Below the pieces are notes generated by a model, which did not search any database, was not told where the DNA came from, and saw nothing but the letters and a program-made list of their open reading frames with translations. 64,000 nucleotides of DNA from CAMLJR01 sp964631955 (lineage in GTDB: Bacteria; Pseudomonadota; Gammaproteobacteria; Pseudomonadales; CAMLJR01): contig CAZWBA010000002.1 of NCBI GenBank assembly GCA_964631955.1, forward strand, positions 248,001 to 312,000, written 5' to 3'. The translations under genes and the position numbers were made by a program. Positions 24,896 to 34,181 of the stretch are shown here, piece after piece (within the stretch, counting starts at the first letter, position 1; every line of letters starts with the position of its first letter).

Positions 24896-26383
24896 ATGAT
24901 GAAATATCGGGATCTTCGCGAATTTATCGCCGATTTGGAAAAACGTGGCGAGCTCAAACGTATCACCACACCCATCGATCCCAAACTGGAAATGACTGAA
25001 ATCGCCGATCGCGTATTGCGCGCCGGTGGCCCTGCCCTGTTATTTGAAAACATAAAAGGATTCGAAAACCCCAAAGGTTTTTCGATTCCCGTACTCACGA
25101 ATTTATTCGGCACCGAACATCGTGTTGCGCTCGGCATGGGTCAGGAGAATGTGGGCGCACTGCGCGAAGTCGGTGAGCTGCTCGCGTATTTGCGTCAGCC
25201 CGATCCGCCCAAAGGTTTACGCGATGCGTGGGAGAAGGCGCCGATCTTGAAACAAGTGCTGAATATGGCGCCGAAGGAAATTAACAACGCACCCTGCCAA
25301 TATCATGTTCAGAGCGGCGATGCGGTCGATTTAACAAAATTGCCAATTCAAACCTGCTGGCCTGAAGATGTCGCGCCATTAATCACGTGGCCTCTTGTCG
25401 TCACGCGCGGCCCGCATAAAGAGCGGCAGAATCTCGGCATTTATCGCCTGCAGTTGCTCGGTAGAAATAAACTGATCATGCGCTGGCTCAGCCATCGCGG
25501 CGGCGCCCTCGATTTTCACGAATTCAAACAAAAATTTCCGGGCGAAAAATTTCCCGTCGCCGTTGCGCTCGGCGCCGATCCCGCAACGATTCTCGGCGCG
25601 GTAACGCCTGTACCCGACACGCTCAGCGAATATGCATTCGCGGGATTATTACGCGGCGGCAAAACCGAAGTCGTGAAATGTATCAGTTGCGATTTGCAGG
25701 TGCCCGCGTCTGCCGAATTTATTTTGGAAGGCTATATCGATCCGGACGAAATGGCGGATGAAGGTCCGTATGGCGATCACACGGGTTATTACAACGAGGT
25801 CGAGCGCTTTCCTGTTTTCACCGTCACGCACATCACGCATCGCGAAGATCCGATTTATCACAGCACTTATACAGGTCGCCCGCCCGACGAGCCTGCAATT
25901 CTCGGCGCAGCGTTAAACGAAGTATTCGTGCCAATTTTGCAAAAGCAATTTCCGGAAATCGTCGATTTTTATTTGCCGCCCGAAGGCTGTTCATACCGCC
26001 TGGCGGTGGTGACGATGAAGAAACAATATCCTGGTCACGCCAAACGCGTAATGTTCGGCGTGTGGTCTTTCCTGCGCCAATTCATGTACACCAAATTTGT
26101 CATCGTCACCGACGACGATGTGAATGCACGCGATTGGAAAGATGTGATCTGGGCGATGACCACGCGCATGGACCCCGCACGCGATACCTTGATCGTCGAA
26201 AATACGCCGATCGATTATCTGGATTTCGCCTCGCCCGTTTCGGGACTCGGCGGAAAAATTGGCTTCGATGCGACGAATAAGTGGCCAGGCGAAACGTCAC
26301 GCGAATGGGGCCGACCGATTGCGCGCGATCCAAATGTTGTCGCGCACATCGATGCAATCTGGGAAGAGTTAGGATTGAATTAA
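24896..26383 (+). CDS. ubiD: UbiD-family 4-hydroxy-3-polyprenylbenzoate decarboxylase
   Basis: A prenylated-FMN-dependent decarboxylase of ubiquinone biosynthesis; 495 residues, as in E. coli UbiD. Family features are MMKYRDLREFIADLEKRGEL, VTRGPHKERQNLGIYRLQLL with GRNKLIMRW, GADPATILGAVTPVPDTLSE, GYIDPDEMADEGPYGDHTGY, HSTYTGRPPDEPAILG and FASPVSGLGGKIGFDATNKW. The Glu/Asp pair in the DEGPYGDHTG segment belongs to the prFMN active site. UbiX, which makes the cofactor, is not in this window. The start has two ATGs in a row (24896 and 24899). The gene lies after the rho terminator and before an unusual inverted-repeat element. Confidence 0.95.
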   Translation: MMKYRDLREFIADLEKRGELKRITTPIDPKLEMTEIADRVLRAGGPALLFENIKGFENPKGFSIPVLTNLFGTEHRVALGMGQENVGALREVGELLAYLRQPDPPKGLRDAWEKAPILKQVLNMAPKEINNAPCQYHVQSGDAVDLTKLPIQTCWPEDVAPLITWPLVVTRGPHKERQNLGIYRLQLLGRNKLIMRWLSHRGGALDFHEFKQKFPGEKFPVAVALGADPATILGAVTPVPDTLSEYAFAGLLRGGKTEVVKCISCDLQVPASAEFILEGYIDPDEMADEGPYGDHTGYYNEVERFPVFTVTHITHREDPIYHSTYTGRPPDEPAILGAALNEVFVPILQKQFPEIVDFYLPPEGCSYRLAVVTMKKQYPGHAKRVMFGVWSFLRQFMYTKFVIVTDDDVNARDWKDVIWAMTTRMDPARDTLIVENTPIDYLDFASPVSGLGGKIGFDATNKWPGETSREWGRPIARDPNVVAHIDAIWEELGLN

Positions 26384-26418
26384 GAACTTCTTAAACGGGA
26401 CTCCGTAGCAGAACGTTG

Positions 26419-26582
26419 GGCGAGGGAAGGGGTTCTCTTTTTCCGGACAAGAAGGTGATCTTAACGAAGCTACGGTGCAAGTCGTCATCGGAGAAATCGT
26501 CAATTTCTTCCAGGCCGACCACACCGAAATTACTTGAATGCTCGCCACGGAAGTCCGGAAAAAGAGAACCCCTTCCCTCGCC
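26419..26582. repeat. Perfect 30-bp inverted repeat flanking a 104-bp centre (MITE-like)
   Basis: The left arm 26419-26448 (ggcgagggaaggggttctct then ttttccggac) and the right arm 26553-26582 are perfect reverse complements over 30 bp. The centre has no gene. The whole is about 164 bp, between ubiD and an MFS gene, and has the size and form of a small non-autonomous element. Only one copy is seen in the window, so mobility is not shown; it could instead be a structured RNA. Confidence 0.6.
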
Positions 26583-26624
26583 TACCCGCTCACAGAATGG
26601 CGCACTGCCTAAAAAGCAAAACCT

Positions 26625-27836
26625 ATGCTCATCAACATCACCCCGCTCAAAAAATACCGCGACTTCCGCTTTCTATTCGCCGGTCAATTGATTTCCCAGT
26701 TCGGCAGCATGGTCAGCTACATGGCTGTGCCGTATCAGGTTTATGAGCTGACGAAATCGAACGCGCTCGTCGGCATGCTCGGTATCGTACAATTTATTCC
26801 TGTCGTCATTTTTGGATTACTCGGAGGAACATATGCCGACCGCATGAATCGGCGCCGGCTGATTCTGGTCTGCGAACTGATCCTGTGTCTCTGCGTCGGC
26901 TTGCTACTGATAAATAGCCTGCTACCGCAACCTTCGGTGCCTGCGATTTTTATTCTCGTTGCGATCATGCAATCCGCAACAGGATTCCACCGCCCCTCGA
27001 TGGAAGCGCTCACGCAAAAAATGGTAGAGCCTCGCGATTATGCGGCAGTCGGCGCACTGAGCAGCTTTCGCTATTCGATATCGGCTATTACCGGCCCATT
27101 GCTCGGCGGTATTTTAATTGCGGCTTTCAGTTTGAAGGGCGCATATCTATTCGATTTTCTGTCGTTTCTCGGCGCTCTGATTTGCGTCGCGCTGATGTCG
27201 CGCGTTCCCAATCCCGAGCGCAGCGAAAAATCGCCGCTCGCCGATGCAAAGGCGGGAATCAAATTCGCATTATCGAAACCCGAACTCATCGGGAGTTACG
27301 CCATCGATATCGTCGCAATGATTTTTGCATTCCCGGTAGCGTTATTTCCGGCAATGGCCGAGCGCTGGGGCGGCGCGCATGCAGCCGGTATTTTATTTTC
27401 CTCGATGGCGATAGGCAGTTTGATTGCCACGCTATTCAGCGGCTGGAGCTCCCGCGTGCAACATCACGGCCGTGTCGTGGTCATAGCGGCTGCGCTGTGG
27501 GGCGCATTCATCATCGGCGCCGGCTTCACCAATTCCCTGTGGCTCGCCGTGGGATTTTTAATTCTCGCAGGTGGTGTCGATATGGTGTCGGCGTTATTTC
27601 GCGGCATCATCTGGAACCATTCGGTGCCGAATGAAATGCGCGGACGTTTATCCGGCATCGAAATGATTTCCTATATGACCGGGCCTCTGCTCGGCAATGC
27701 GCGTGCCGGCTGGGTTGCAGCGCATAGCGGTGTGTCATTGAGCTTGTGGAGCGGCGGTGTTATCTGTGTTCTCGGTGTTATCATAACCAGCCTGCTGCTG
27801 CCGAAATTCTGGAATTATCGCGCGAATCACGAATGA
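26625..27836 (+). CDS. MFS exporter of the EntS/DHA3 type
   Basis: A 403-residue major facilitator superfamily protein with about 12 predicted helices. The N-terminal LKKYRDFRFLFAGQLISQFG and SMVSYMAVPYQVYELTKSNA are typical of the EntS-like/DHA3 drug and siderophore exporters. The motif-A loop is GGTYADRMNRRRLILV. A central loop PNPERSEKSPLADAKAGIKF joins two six-helix halves, and PNEMRGRLSGIEMISYMTGP in the second half is also typical of the group. The substrate cannot be told; there are no siderophore genes nearby. It is a single gene between an inverted-repeat element and hemW. Confidence 0.85.
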   Translation: MLINITPLKKYRDFRFLFAGQLISQFGSMVSYMAVPYQVYELTKSNALVGMLGIVQFIPVVIFGLLGGTYADRMNRRRLILVCELILCLCVGLLLINSLLPQPSVPAIFILVAIMQSATGFHRPSMEALTQKMVEPRDYAAVGALSSFRYSISAITGPLLGGILIAAFSLKGAYLFDFLSFLGALICVALMSRVPNPERSEKSPLADAKAGIKFALSKPELIGSYAIDIVAMIFAFPVALFPAMAERWGGAHAAGILFSSMAIGSLIATLFSGWSSRVQHHGRVVVIAAALWGAFIIGAGFTNSLWLAVGFLILAGGVDMVSALFRGIIWNHSVPNEMRGRLSGIEMISYMTGPLLGNARAGWVAAHSGVSLSLWSGGVICVLGVIITSLLLPKFWNYRANHE

Positions 27837-27889
27837 CTTTTTGGCATCCATTCAATTTTTGACAAGGAAGACCTTCGAGGTAATTACGG

Positions 27890-29035
27890 ATGATCAATGT
27901 AAAACATATTCCATTGAGTCTTTATGTGCATGTGCCCTGGTGCGTACGCAAATGCCCCTACTGTGATTTCAATTCGCACACTGAAGATGGCGATCTGCCC
28001 GAACAGGAATATCTGAAAGCGCTGATCGCGGATCTCGACCTCGATCGACCTGCAGCGCATCATCGTGAATTGCGATCGATATTTTTCGGCGGCGGTACGC
28101 CAAGCCTGCTTTCGCCGAAAATCATCGAAGAAATTATCAATGCCATCAATATACGTTTCGCATTTTCTCCCGATATCGAAATCACCCTCGAAGCCAACCC
28201 CGGTACGACCGAGCAGCAACGTTTCAGGGATTTTCGCAGCGCCGGCGTCAATCGTCTTTCGCTCGGCATTCAAAGCCTCAACGCCAAGCATTTAAAAACA
28301 CTCGGGCGCATTCACGATCGCGAACAGGCGATGGAAGCGGTGCGACAGGCGCGTAAAGCCGGCTTCGACAATATCAATCTCGATTTGATGCACGGCTTAC
28401 CGCAGCAATCGATAGAAAATGCCGCGAGCGATTTGCGGCAGGCGCTCGCGCTCGAACCCGAACATTTATCGTGGTATCAACTCACCATCGAGCCGAACAC
28501 CGAATTTTATAAACGCCCACCGCAATTGCCCGAAGACGATACGCTCGCAGCCATTCAGGAGAACGGTTTCGAATTATTGCGAGAGGCCGGTTTCGAACAA
28601 TACGAAGTGTCGGCATTTGCACGTGCGGATCGGCGCTCGAAGCACAACGGCAATTACTGGGAATTTGGCGATTACATCGGCATCGGAGCCGGCGCGCACG
28701 GCAAGCTCACCAGCTACGAAGGCAGCATTGCGCGCACGCGCAAAACACGCTTGCCGAAAGATTATCTGGCGAGCAAGGGCCACTGCGATCGCAACAGCGA
28801 AACGATTTCCACCGATGCGCTTCCCTTCGAGTTCATGATGAATGCCTTGCGTTTGAACGGCGGCTTCGAGCGGAAATTATTCACCGAGCGCACTGGCCTG
28901 CCGTGGTCGACCGTCGCCCACAAAATCGAACTGCTCATCGATCGCGGTTTGCTGCGCGACAGCGATTCAATCATCGCGCCAACGCCGCTCGGTCAGCGCT
29001 TTCTCAACGATGTGCTGGGCGAGTTTCTGGAATAG
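27890..29035 (+). CDS. hemW: HemW, radical SAM heme chaperone-like protein
   Basis: A 381-residue radical SAM protein. The [4Fe-4S] motif C-x3-C-x2-C is VPWCVRKCPYCDFNSH, with HemW's extra cysteine after CxxxCxxC replaced by the usual DFNSH. Other family features are IFFGGGTPSLLS, ITLEANPGTTEQQR, VNRLSLGIQSLNAKHLKTLG, NLDLMHGLPQQS, YQLTIEPNTEFYKRPP and IGIGAGAHGKL. The C-terminal HemN-like domain has FEFMMNALRLNGG. HemW binds heme and is not the oxygen-independent coproporphyrinogen oxidase (HemN) it is often annotated as. GAGG lies 8 bases before the ATG. Confidence 0.94.
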   Translation: MINVKHIPLSLYVHVPWCVRKCPYCDFNSHTEDGDLPEQEYLKALIADLDLDRPAAHHRELRSIFFGGGTPSLLSPKIIEEIINAINIRFAFSPDIEITLEANPGTTEQQRFRDFRSAGVNRLSLGIQSLNAKHLKTLGRIHDREQAMEAVRQARKAGFDNINLDLMHGLPQQSIENAASDLRQALALEPEHLSWYQLTIEPNTEFYKRPPQLPEDDTLAAIQENGFELLREAGFEQYEVSAFARADRRSKHNGNYWEFGDYIGIGAGAHGKLTSYEGSIARTRKTRLPKDYLASKGHCDRNSETISTDALPFEFMMNALRLNGGFERKLFTERTGLPWSTVAHKIELLIDRGLLRDSDSIIAPTPLGQRFLNDVLGEFLE

Positions 29036-29172
29036 ACAGAGGAATTTTCGGGAACAGTTCGGTGAATTTCAGAAATCGTCAGATCAGCTTCGGGAATAGT
29101 TGAGCGAGCTGGCGCACTTGACCGCTGTGGTATCCTAACCGCCCTTCAAAAATGTCGTATCCGAGGTGCACC

Positions 29173-31008
29173 ATGCCTGCTTATCGCTCCAGAACTTCCA
29201 CCGCCGGTCGCAATATGGCGGGCGCGCGCGCGTTGTGGCGTGCGACCGGGATGAAGGATGGCGATTTCGGCAAACCGATCATTGCCGTGGCCAATTCGTT
29301 CACGCAGTTCGTGCCGGGGCATGTGCATTTAAAAGATCTCGGTCAGCTGGTCTGCCGCGAAATCGAAAAGGCCGGAGCGATTGCGAAGGAATTCAACACC
29401 ATCGCGGTCGATGACGGTATCGCCATGGGTCACGACGGCATGCTCTACAGCCTGCCCTCGCGCGACATCATCGCCGACTCGGTCGAGTACATGGTCAATG
29501 CGCATTGCGCCGACGCCATCGTCTGTATTTCCAACTGCGACAAGATCACCCCCGGCATGCTGATGGCAGCGATGCGTTTGAATATTCCCGTTGTGTTCGT
29601 TTCGGGCGGACCGATGGAAGCCGGAAAAACAAAACTCGCCGAACATAAGCTCGACCTCGTCGATGCGATGGTGATCGCTGCCGACAGCAGCGCCTCCGAT
29701 GAGCTGGTGAATGAAGTCGAACGCAGCGCCTGTCCGACCTGCGGTTCGTGCTCCGGCATGTTCACCGCAAACTCGATGAATTGTCTGACCGAAGCGCTGG
29801 GCTTGAGTTTGCCTGGCAACGGTACGGTGCTGGCGACACACGCCGATCGCAAAAAATTATTCGAGCGCGCGGGTGAATTAATTGTTGAAGTCACGCGCCG
29901 CTATTACGAACAGGATGACACCTCGGTATTGCCGCGCTCGGTCGCAAGCTTCAAGGCGTTTGAAAATGCGATGAGTCTCGACATCGCCATGGGCGGCTCG
30001 ACCAACACGATTCTGCACTTGCTCGCCGCCGCGCAGGAAGGCGACATCAATTTCACGATGAAAGATATCGATCGCTTATCGCGTCGGGTGCCGCAACTTT
30101 GTAAAGTCGCGCCGAACACACAGAAATATCACATCGAAGATGTGCATCGTGCCGGTGGCGTCATGGCCATTCTCGGCGAACTCGATCGTGCCGGTTTATT
30201 GCATAGCGATGTGCCGACGGTGCACAGCAAAACTTTCAAAGCCGCGCTTGAACAATGGGATATCAAATTAACCAAAGATGAAAGCGTGTTCGAATTTTTT
30301 CGCGCGGGTCCCGCGGGCATTCCAACGCAAGTCGCGTTTTCGCAGGCAACGCGCTGGCCTTCGCTCGATGACGATCGCAAGGAAGGTTGTATTCGCGCGA
30401 TCGGCAATGCGTACAGCAGCGAAGGTGGCCTCGCGGTATTGCACGGCAATATCGCACCCGATGGCTGCGTGGTAAAAACCTCGGGCGTCGATGACAGCAT
30501 TCTGGTTTTCGAAGGCACCGCGCATGTGTGCGAAAGCCAGGACGAAGCCGTCGAAAATATTTTGAACGACAAAGTCAAAGCGGGTGATGTTGTCGTCATT
30601 CGCTACGAAGGCCCGAAAGGCGGCCCCGGCATGCAGGAAATGCTGTATCCGACCAGTTATTTGAAGTCGAAAGGTCTTGGCAAAGTCTGTGCATTGTTAA
30701 CAGACGGACGTTTCTCGGGCGGCACGTCCGGATTATCGATCGGTCACGTTTCACCGGAAGCGGCTTCGCACGGCGCCATCGGTTTAATCAGAAACGGCGA
30801 CAAAATTAAAATCGATATTCCCCAGCGCACCATCGATGTGGCGGTGAGCGACGACGAACTCGCGCGCCGCCGCACGGCGCAGGATGTCAAAGGCTGGAAA
30901 CCCGCGCACGAGCGCCCGCGCAAAGTCTCGCTGGCGTTGAAGGCTTACGCGAAAATGGCGACGAGCGCCGATAAAGGTGCCGTGCGCGATATCAGCAAAC
31001 TGGATTGA
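29173..31008 (+). CDS. ilvD: Dihydroxy-acid dehydratase
   Basis: Dehydrates 2,3-dihydroxy acids to 2-oxo acids in isoleucine and valine synthesis; iron-sulfur enzyme. From ATG 29173 (MPAYRSRTSTAGRNMAGARA) it has 611 residues, close to E. coli IlvD; GAGG precedes the ATG. Cluster and metal motifs are CISNCDKITPGMLMAAMRLN and SACPTCGSCSGMFTANSMNC, the latter typical of the [4Fe-4S]-type dehydratases. Others are MGGSTNTILHLLAAAQEG, GPKGGPGMQEMLYPTSYLK and LTDGRFSGGTSGLSIGHVSP. It is followed 33 bp later by a class III cyclase gene, with no apparent functional link. Confidence 0.97.
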   Translation: MPAYRSRTSTAGRNMAGARALWRATGMKDGDFGKPIIAVANSFTQFVPGHVHLKDLGQLVCREIEKAGAIAKEFNTIAVDDGIAMGHDGMLYSLPSRDIIADSVEYMVNAHCADAIVCISNCDKITPGMLMAAMRLNIPVVFVSGGPMEAGKTKLAEHKLDLVDAMVIAADSSASDELVNEVERSACPTCGSCSGMFTANSMNCLTEALGLSLPGNGTVLATHADRKKLFERAGELIVEVTRRYYEQDDTSVLPRSVASFKAFENAMSLDIAMGGSTNTILHLLAAAQEGDINFTMKDIDRLSRRVPQLCKVAPNTQKYHIEDVHRAGGVMAILGELDRAGLLHSDVPTVHSKTFKAALEQWDIKLTKDESVFEFFRAGPAGIPTQVAFSQATRWPSLDDDRKEGCIRAIGNAYSSEGGLAVLHGNIAPDGCVVKTSGVDDSILVFEGTAHVCESQDEAVENILNDKVKAGDVVVIRYEGPKGGPGMQEMLYPTSYLKSKGLGKVCALLTDGRFSGGTSGLSIGHVSPEAASHGAIGLIRNGDKIKIDIPQRTIDVAVSDDELARRRTAQDVKGWKPAHERPRKVSLALKAYAKMATSADKGAVRDISKLD

Positions 31009-31041
31009 AACAGCTCAGGGCTCGCGCATCCGAAATCATCT

Positions 31042-32523
31042 ATGACAGCATTCGCCCAACGCTTTAACGCGCTCGCTGCACGCCTCATGCACGTGCAACC
31101 TTCGATCGCGGTAAAACTGGCGATAGCAATCATCCTGATTCTTATTTGCGGCATGGCCACGCTCGCTGCAGTCGTAATCGGCAATCAACAGCGCTTAATT
31201 CGCGATCACATCGAAGAGTTCGGACAATTGCTCGGCCATCAACTGGCGGCGACAGCCACCGAGCCGATGTTCACCGATCAACATTACGAAATCTCCGCAC
31301 TCATAAAACGCTATGTGCAAAGTCCGCGCGTGCTCGGAGCGGTGATTTTCAATCACGAAGGTAAAATCACCGCCGCATCGGGTTATTACCCATCGCTATC
31401 GACACTGCCGCAAGTGGGTGAAGTGCGCGATACCCCGACTGCCGATCTCGAATCGTCGCCGCCGCTCAAATATGAAAAACGCGCCATTGTGATCGCCGAG
31501 CCGATTGCCTTTCGCGGCGCCGTCGCCGGCAAGGTGGCGCTGGTGCTATCGCAACAGGCGCTCGACAACGCGCAACGCGAAATCGTGCGCATCTGCCTGC
31601 TTGTCGCCACCGCACTCAGCATCGTGATTTGCGCCGTCGCGATTTATCTGGGACGGCGTCTATCGCGGCCGATTCATACACTGGTGGATGCAGCACGTCT
31701 TATCGAGCGCGGCGAATTCATTCAGATACCCGCGCGCCGCAACGATGAATTCGGTCTGATCATCAATGCATTAAATTCGATGGGACAGGGTCTCGTGCGC
31801 AAGGCGCAGGTTGAAGATATGTTGCGACGCGTACTCGATCGCGAGGTCGCCAATAAACTGCTCGCGGAAATCGAGCCCGTCAAAGTGGGCGGCGACCGGG
31901 TCGAGGCAACCGTGTTATTTGCCGATATCGTCGGGTTTACTTCACTTTCCGAAAATATGTCGCCTGAGAATGTGAGCGAATTTCTCAACGACTATTTTCA
32001 CTATATCGATGCGTGCGCGCGATTTAATTTCGGCATCATCGATAAATTCATCGGCGACGGCGCCATGGTCGTGTTCGGCGCATCGCGTCCCGATCCCGAC
32101 CATCGCTATCATGCGGTCGCTTGCGCGGTGGTGATCCAGCGTCTGCTGGCCGAAATCAATGTTCGCCGCAGTGCGCAACGTCTACCCATCGCGCTGTTCC
32201 GTATCGGCATTAACAGCGGCGATATGCTCGCCGGTCTGATCGGTTCCGAGACGCGCATGGAATACACGGTCGTCGGCGATGCCGTCAACCTGGCATCGCG
32301 TCTGTGCAGCGAAGCACGACCGGGTGAAATTGTTATCGAAGAAAATATTTATCATCACCTCGCCAAAACTCATAATATCGACATCAGTTCGCCGCGAAAA
32401 ATCGAAGTACGCGGCAAAAATGATCCCATTGTCATTTACACCGTAAACAATATCGACCACAGCCACCCGATCGTACTGGATCAAATGATCGACGACCTGT
32501 TAAATCATCGAAAAGCGTCATGA
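31042..32523 (+). CDS. Membrane-bound class III adenylate/guanylate cyclase with HAMP domain
   Basis: A 493-residue sensor cyclase. An N-terminal membrane helix (about residues 22-46, AVKLAIAIILILICGMATLA) is followed by a periplasmic sensing region with no recognised domain, a second helix (about 181-201, IVRICLLVATALSIVICAVA) and a HAMP domain (RRLSRPIHTLVDAARLIERG). The C-terminal class III catalytic domain has EATVLFADIVGFTSLS (metal Asp), IDKFIGDGAMVVFGA (substrate-selecting Lys and second metal Asp) and MEYTVVGDAVNLASRLC (transition-state residues). The Lys and Thr pattern favours ATP, giving cAMP, but this is inference. Its stop overlaps the start of a lipoprotein gene (ATGA), so the two are translationally coupled and may form a sensing pair. 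Confidence 0.92.
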   Translation: MTAFAQRFNALAARLMHVQPSIAVKLAIAIILILICGMATLAAVVIGNQQRLIRDHIEEFGQLLGHQLAATATEPMFTDQHYEISALIKRYVQSPRVLGAVIFNHEGKITAASGYYPSLSTLPQVGEVRDTPTADLESSPPLKYEKRAIVIAEPIAFRGAVAGKVALVLSQQALDNAQREIVRICLLVATALSIVICAVAIYLGRRLSRPIHTLVDAARLIERGEFIQIPARRNDEFGLIINALNSMGQGLVRKAQVEDMLRRVLDREVANKLLAEIEPVKVGGDRVEATVLFADIVGFTSLSENMSPENVSEFLNDYFHYIDACARFNFGIIDKFIGDGAMVVFGASRPDPDHRYHAVACAVVIQRLLAEINVRRSAQRLPIALFRIGINSGDMLAGLIGSETRMEYTVVGDAVNLASRLCSEARPGEIVIEENIYHHLAKTHNIDISSPRKIEVRGKNDPIVIYTVNNIDHSHPIVLDQMIDDLLNHRKAS

Positions 32524-33596
32524 CGCCAGTTCATCGCCCGCCTGAGAATTCGCGCAATCGAATCGTCCGACTTGCCTTATTGAGCCTGTCAGGGATGCTG
32601 GTCGCTTGCTCCCAATTGCCGTGGCAAATGTTGCCCACCGATACCGGCATCGAACAATTACGCCAGCAGCACCGCTATGTAACGGCATTGAAAATGCTCG
32701 ATGCGCGTAAACGCAATGCGCCCGATTACGCAGAAAGGCGTGCTGAAATTTTCGGCGATTCACATGATTATCAGACCGAATTGCTGCGACAGGCCAACGC
32801 CCTGGTGCAGCAACAGCAATTTGCCAAAGCCGAAGCGCTGATCGAGGCCGATCGTGCCGAACTGCCGGTTTCGTCTGAACTTTCGCAATTCGATGCGCTA
32901 TTCAATGCCGCGCGCGATCTCTATGTGCAGCGCTGGCTCGACGATATCGTGCAGCTACGGGCGGTTTCTCTCGCCAAAGAACACAACGCCTATCAGGCGT
33001 TGTTGAAAGCGGCTGGCACACCTGAACTGCAACGGGTGGTCGCTCGACACCAGGCCGACGTCGATTATTTTTCACCGCTCATTGCTGGAATGGGCAGCCA
33101 GGCGCTCGCTCAGGGTGATTACGACAAGGCCGCACAGTATCTTGGCATTGCCAATCAGTTACAGCCTTCGACGACAGTGGCGCAGCAATTGAAAGACGCC
33201 GAGCAATCGCTCGCGGCGGAAAAGCAGAAACAACAGACCGCGCGTGCGAATATTCGCGAACAACGCTACCGCGAATTGCGCAATGCGCTGAAAAAATCGA
33301 TTCAGGATCACGAATTTTTTGCGGCGCGCGATTTACTGGCGCAAGCCAGAACGCTCAATACGCGCAACGACGAACTCGATGCATTGCAGCGGGAAATCGA
33401 CGAGGCCACTACTGTTTTTGTTTCAAAAAGAATCGAAACCGGGAATCGCGAGTACGCCGACGGACACATCGAAGCGGCATTGAAGAATTGGCGCGCAGCA
33501 AATGCGCTGGTGCCGACCGCAGAACTTCAGGAGAAAATCGACAAGGGGCAGAAATTTATCGATCGTCTGGAACAGCTGCGTAACAGCGGCCGTTAA
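32520..33596 (+). CDS. Lipoprotein with tetratricopeptide-like repeats
   Basis: A 358-residue protein with a lipoprotein signal (RLALLSLSGMLVACSQLPWQ, cysteine 30). The mature part is helical, with TPR-like units such as HRYVTALKMLDARKRNAPDY, QQQFAKAEALIEADRAELP, LAQGDYDKAAQYLGIANQLQ, FFAARDLLAQARTLN and GHIEAALKNWRAANALVPTA. Coiled-coil stretches (AEQSLAAEKQKQQTARAN) lie between them. Its start codon overlaps the stop of the class III cyclase by four bases, so the two are made from one transcript. It may be the periplasmic partner of the cyclase; this is inference. No family name is recognised. Confidence 0.85.
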   Translation: MTPVHRPPENSRNRIVRLALLSLSGMLVACSQLPWQMLPTDTGIEQLRQQHRYVTALKMLDARKRNAPDYAERRAEIFGDSHDYQTELLRQANALVQQQQFAKAEALIEADRAELPVSSELSQFDALFNAARDLYVQRWLDDIVQLRAVSLAKEHNAYQALLKAAGTPELQRVVARHQADVDYFSPLIAGMGSQALAQGDYDKAAQYLGIANQLQPSTTVAQQLKDAEQSLAAEKQKQQTARANIREQRYRELRNALKKSIQDHEFFAARDLLAQARTLNTRNDELDALQREIDEATTVFVSKRIETGNREYADGHIEAALKNWRAANALVPTAELQEKIDKGQKFIDRLEQLRNSGR

Positions 33597-33645
33597 ATCA
33601 ACAGAATTAAGCTTCCAGGAAAATACATTCAAACCACTCAATAAC

Positions 33646-34170
33646 CTATCGAATCTTGCGCCGCCACACCATCACGGTATAACCCGGCGTTTTTTCATCC
33701 TTCGCAGGAAAATCTTCCTGCTTCTGTAATTCCCAATCTACCCACTCGATCGCGTCAAAGTACGCATCGCCTTCCGCATCGACATTTACGCGTGTGAAAT
33801 ACAGCCAATCGGCGACAGGCAATGCGAGCCGATAAATTTCCGCACCACCCGCAATCATGATCGCATCGACACCATCGCGCTGCGCGATTGCATCAGCTTG
33901 ATGCAACGCTTCTTCGAGCGAATGTGCGACGATAATGCCGTCACGGTGATAGGTTTTATCGCGGGTGATGATGATGTTGGTACGACGTGGTAGCGGCCCC
34001 GGCATCGTTTCGAATGTTTTGCGGCCCATGATGATGGGCTTGCCCAGCGTGGTCGTCATGAAATATTTCATTTCGGCAGGAATATGCCACGGCAGACCAT
34101 TGCCTTTGCCGATAACGCCGTTTTGTGCGACCGCGAGAATTAATGCGACGGGGGTCTTTGTTTTTTTCAT
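33646..34170 (-). CDS. folA: Dihydrofolate reductase
   Basis: NADPH-dependent reduction of dihydrofolate to tetrahydrofolate; 174 residues. The N-terminal LILAVAQNGVIGKGNGLPWH is the DHFR signature, followed by GKPIIMGRKTFETMPGPLP, NIIITRDKTYHRDG, IMIAGGAEIYRLALPVADWL and the C-terminal PGYTVMVWRRK. ATG 34170 is preferred; an in-frame TTG at 34185 overlaps the thyA stop codon. The gene is the last in an lgt-thyA-folA unit, which puts dTMP synthesis and regeneration of its folate cofactor under one control. Confidence 0.96.
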   Translation of the reverse strand: MKKTKTPVALILAVAQNGVIGKGNGLPWHIPAEMKYFMTTTLGKPIIMGRKTFETMPGPLPRRTNIIITRDKTYHRDGIIVAHSLEEALHQADAIAQRDGVDAIMIAGGAEIYRLALPVADWLYFTRVNVDAEGDAYFDAIEWVDWELQKQEDFPAKDEKTPGYTVMVWRRKIR

Positions 34171-34181
34171 GGAATAATTTT

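Noticed and set aside
26416..26691. 91-codon frame between ubiD and the MFS gene
   Set aside because: It is encoded largely by the inverted-repeat element and has no similarity or ribosome site.
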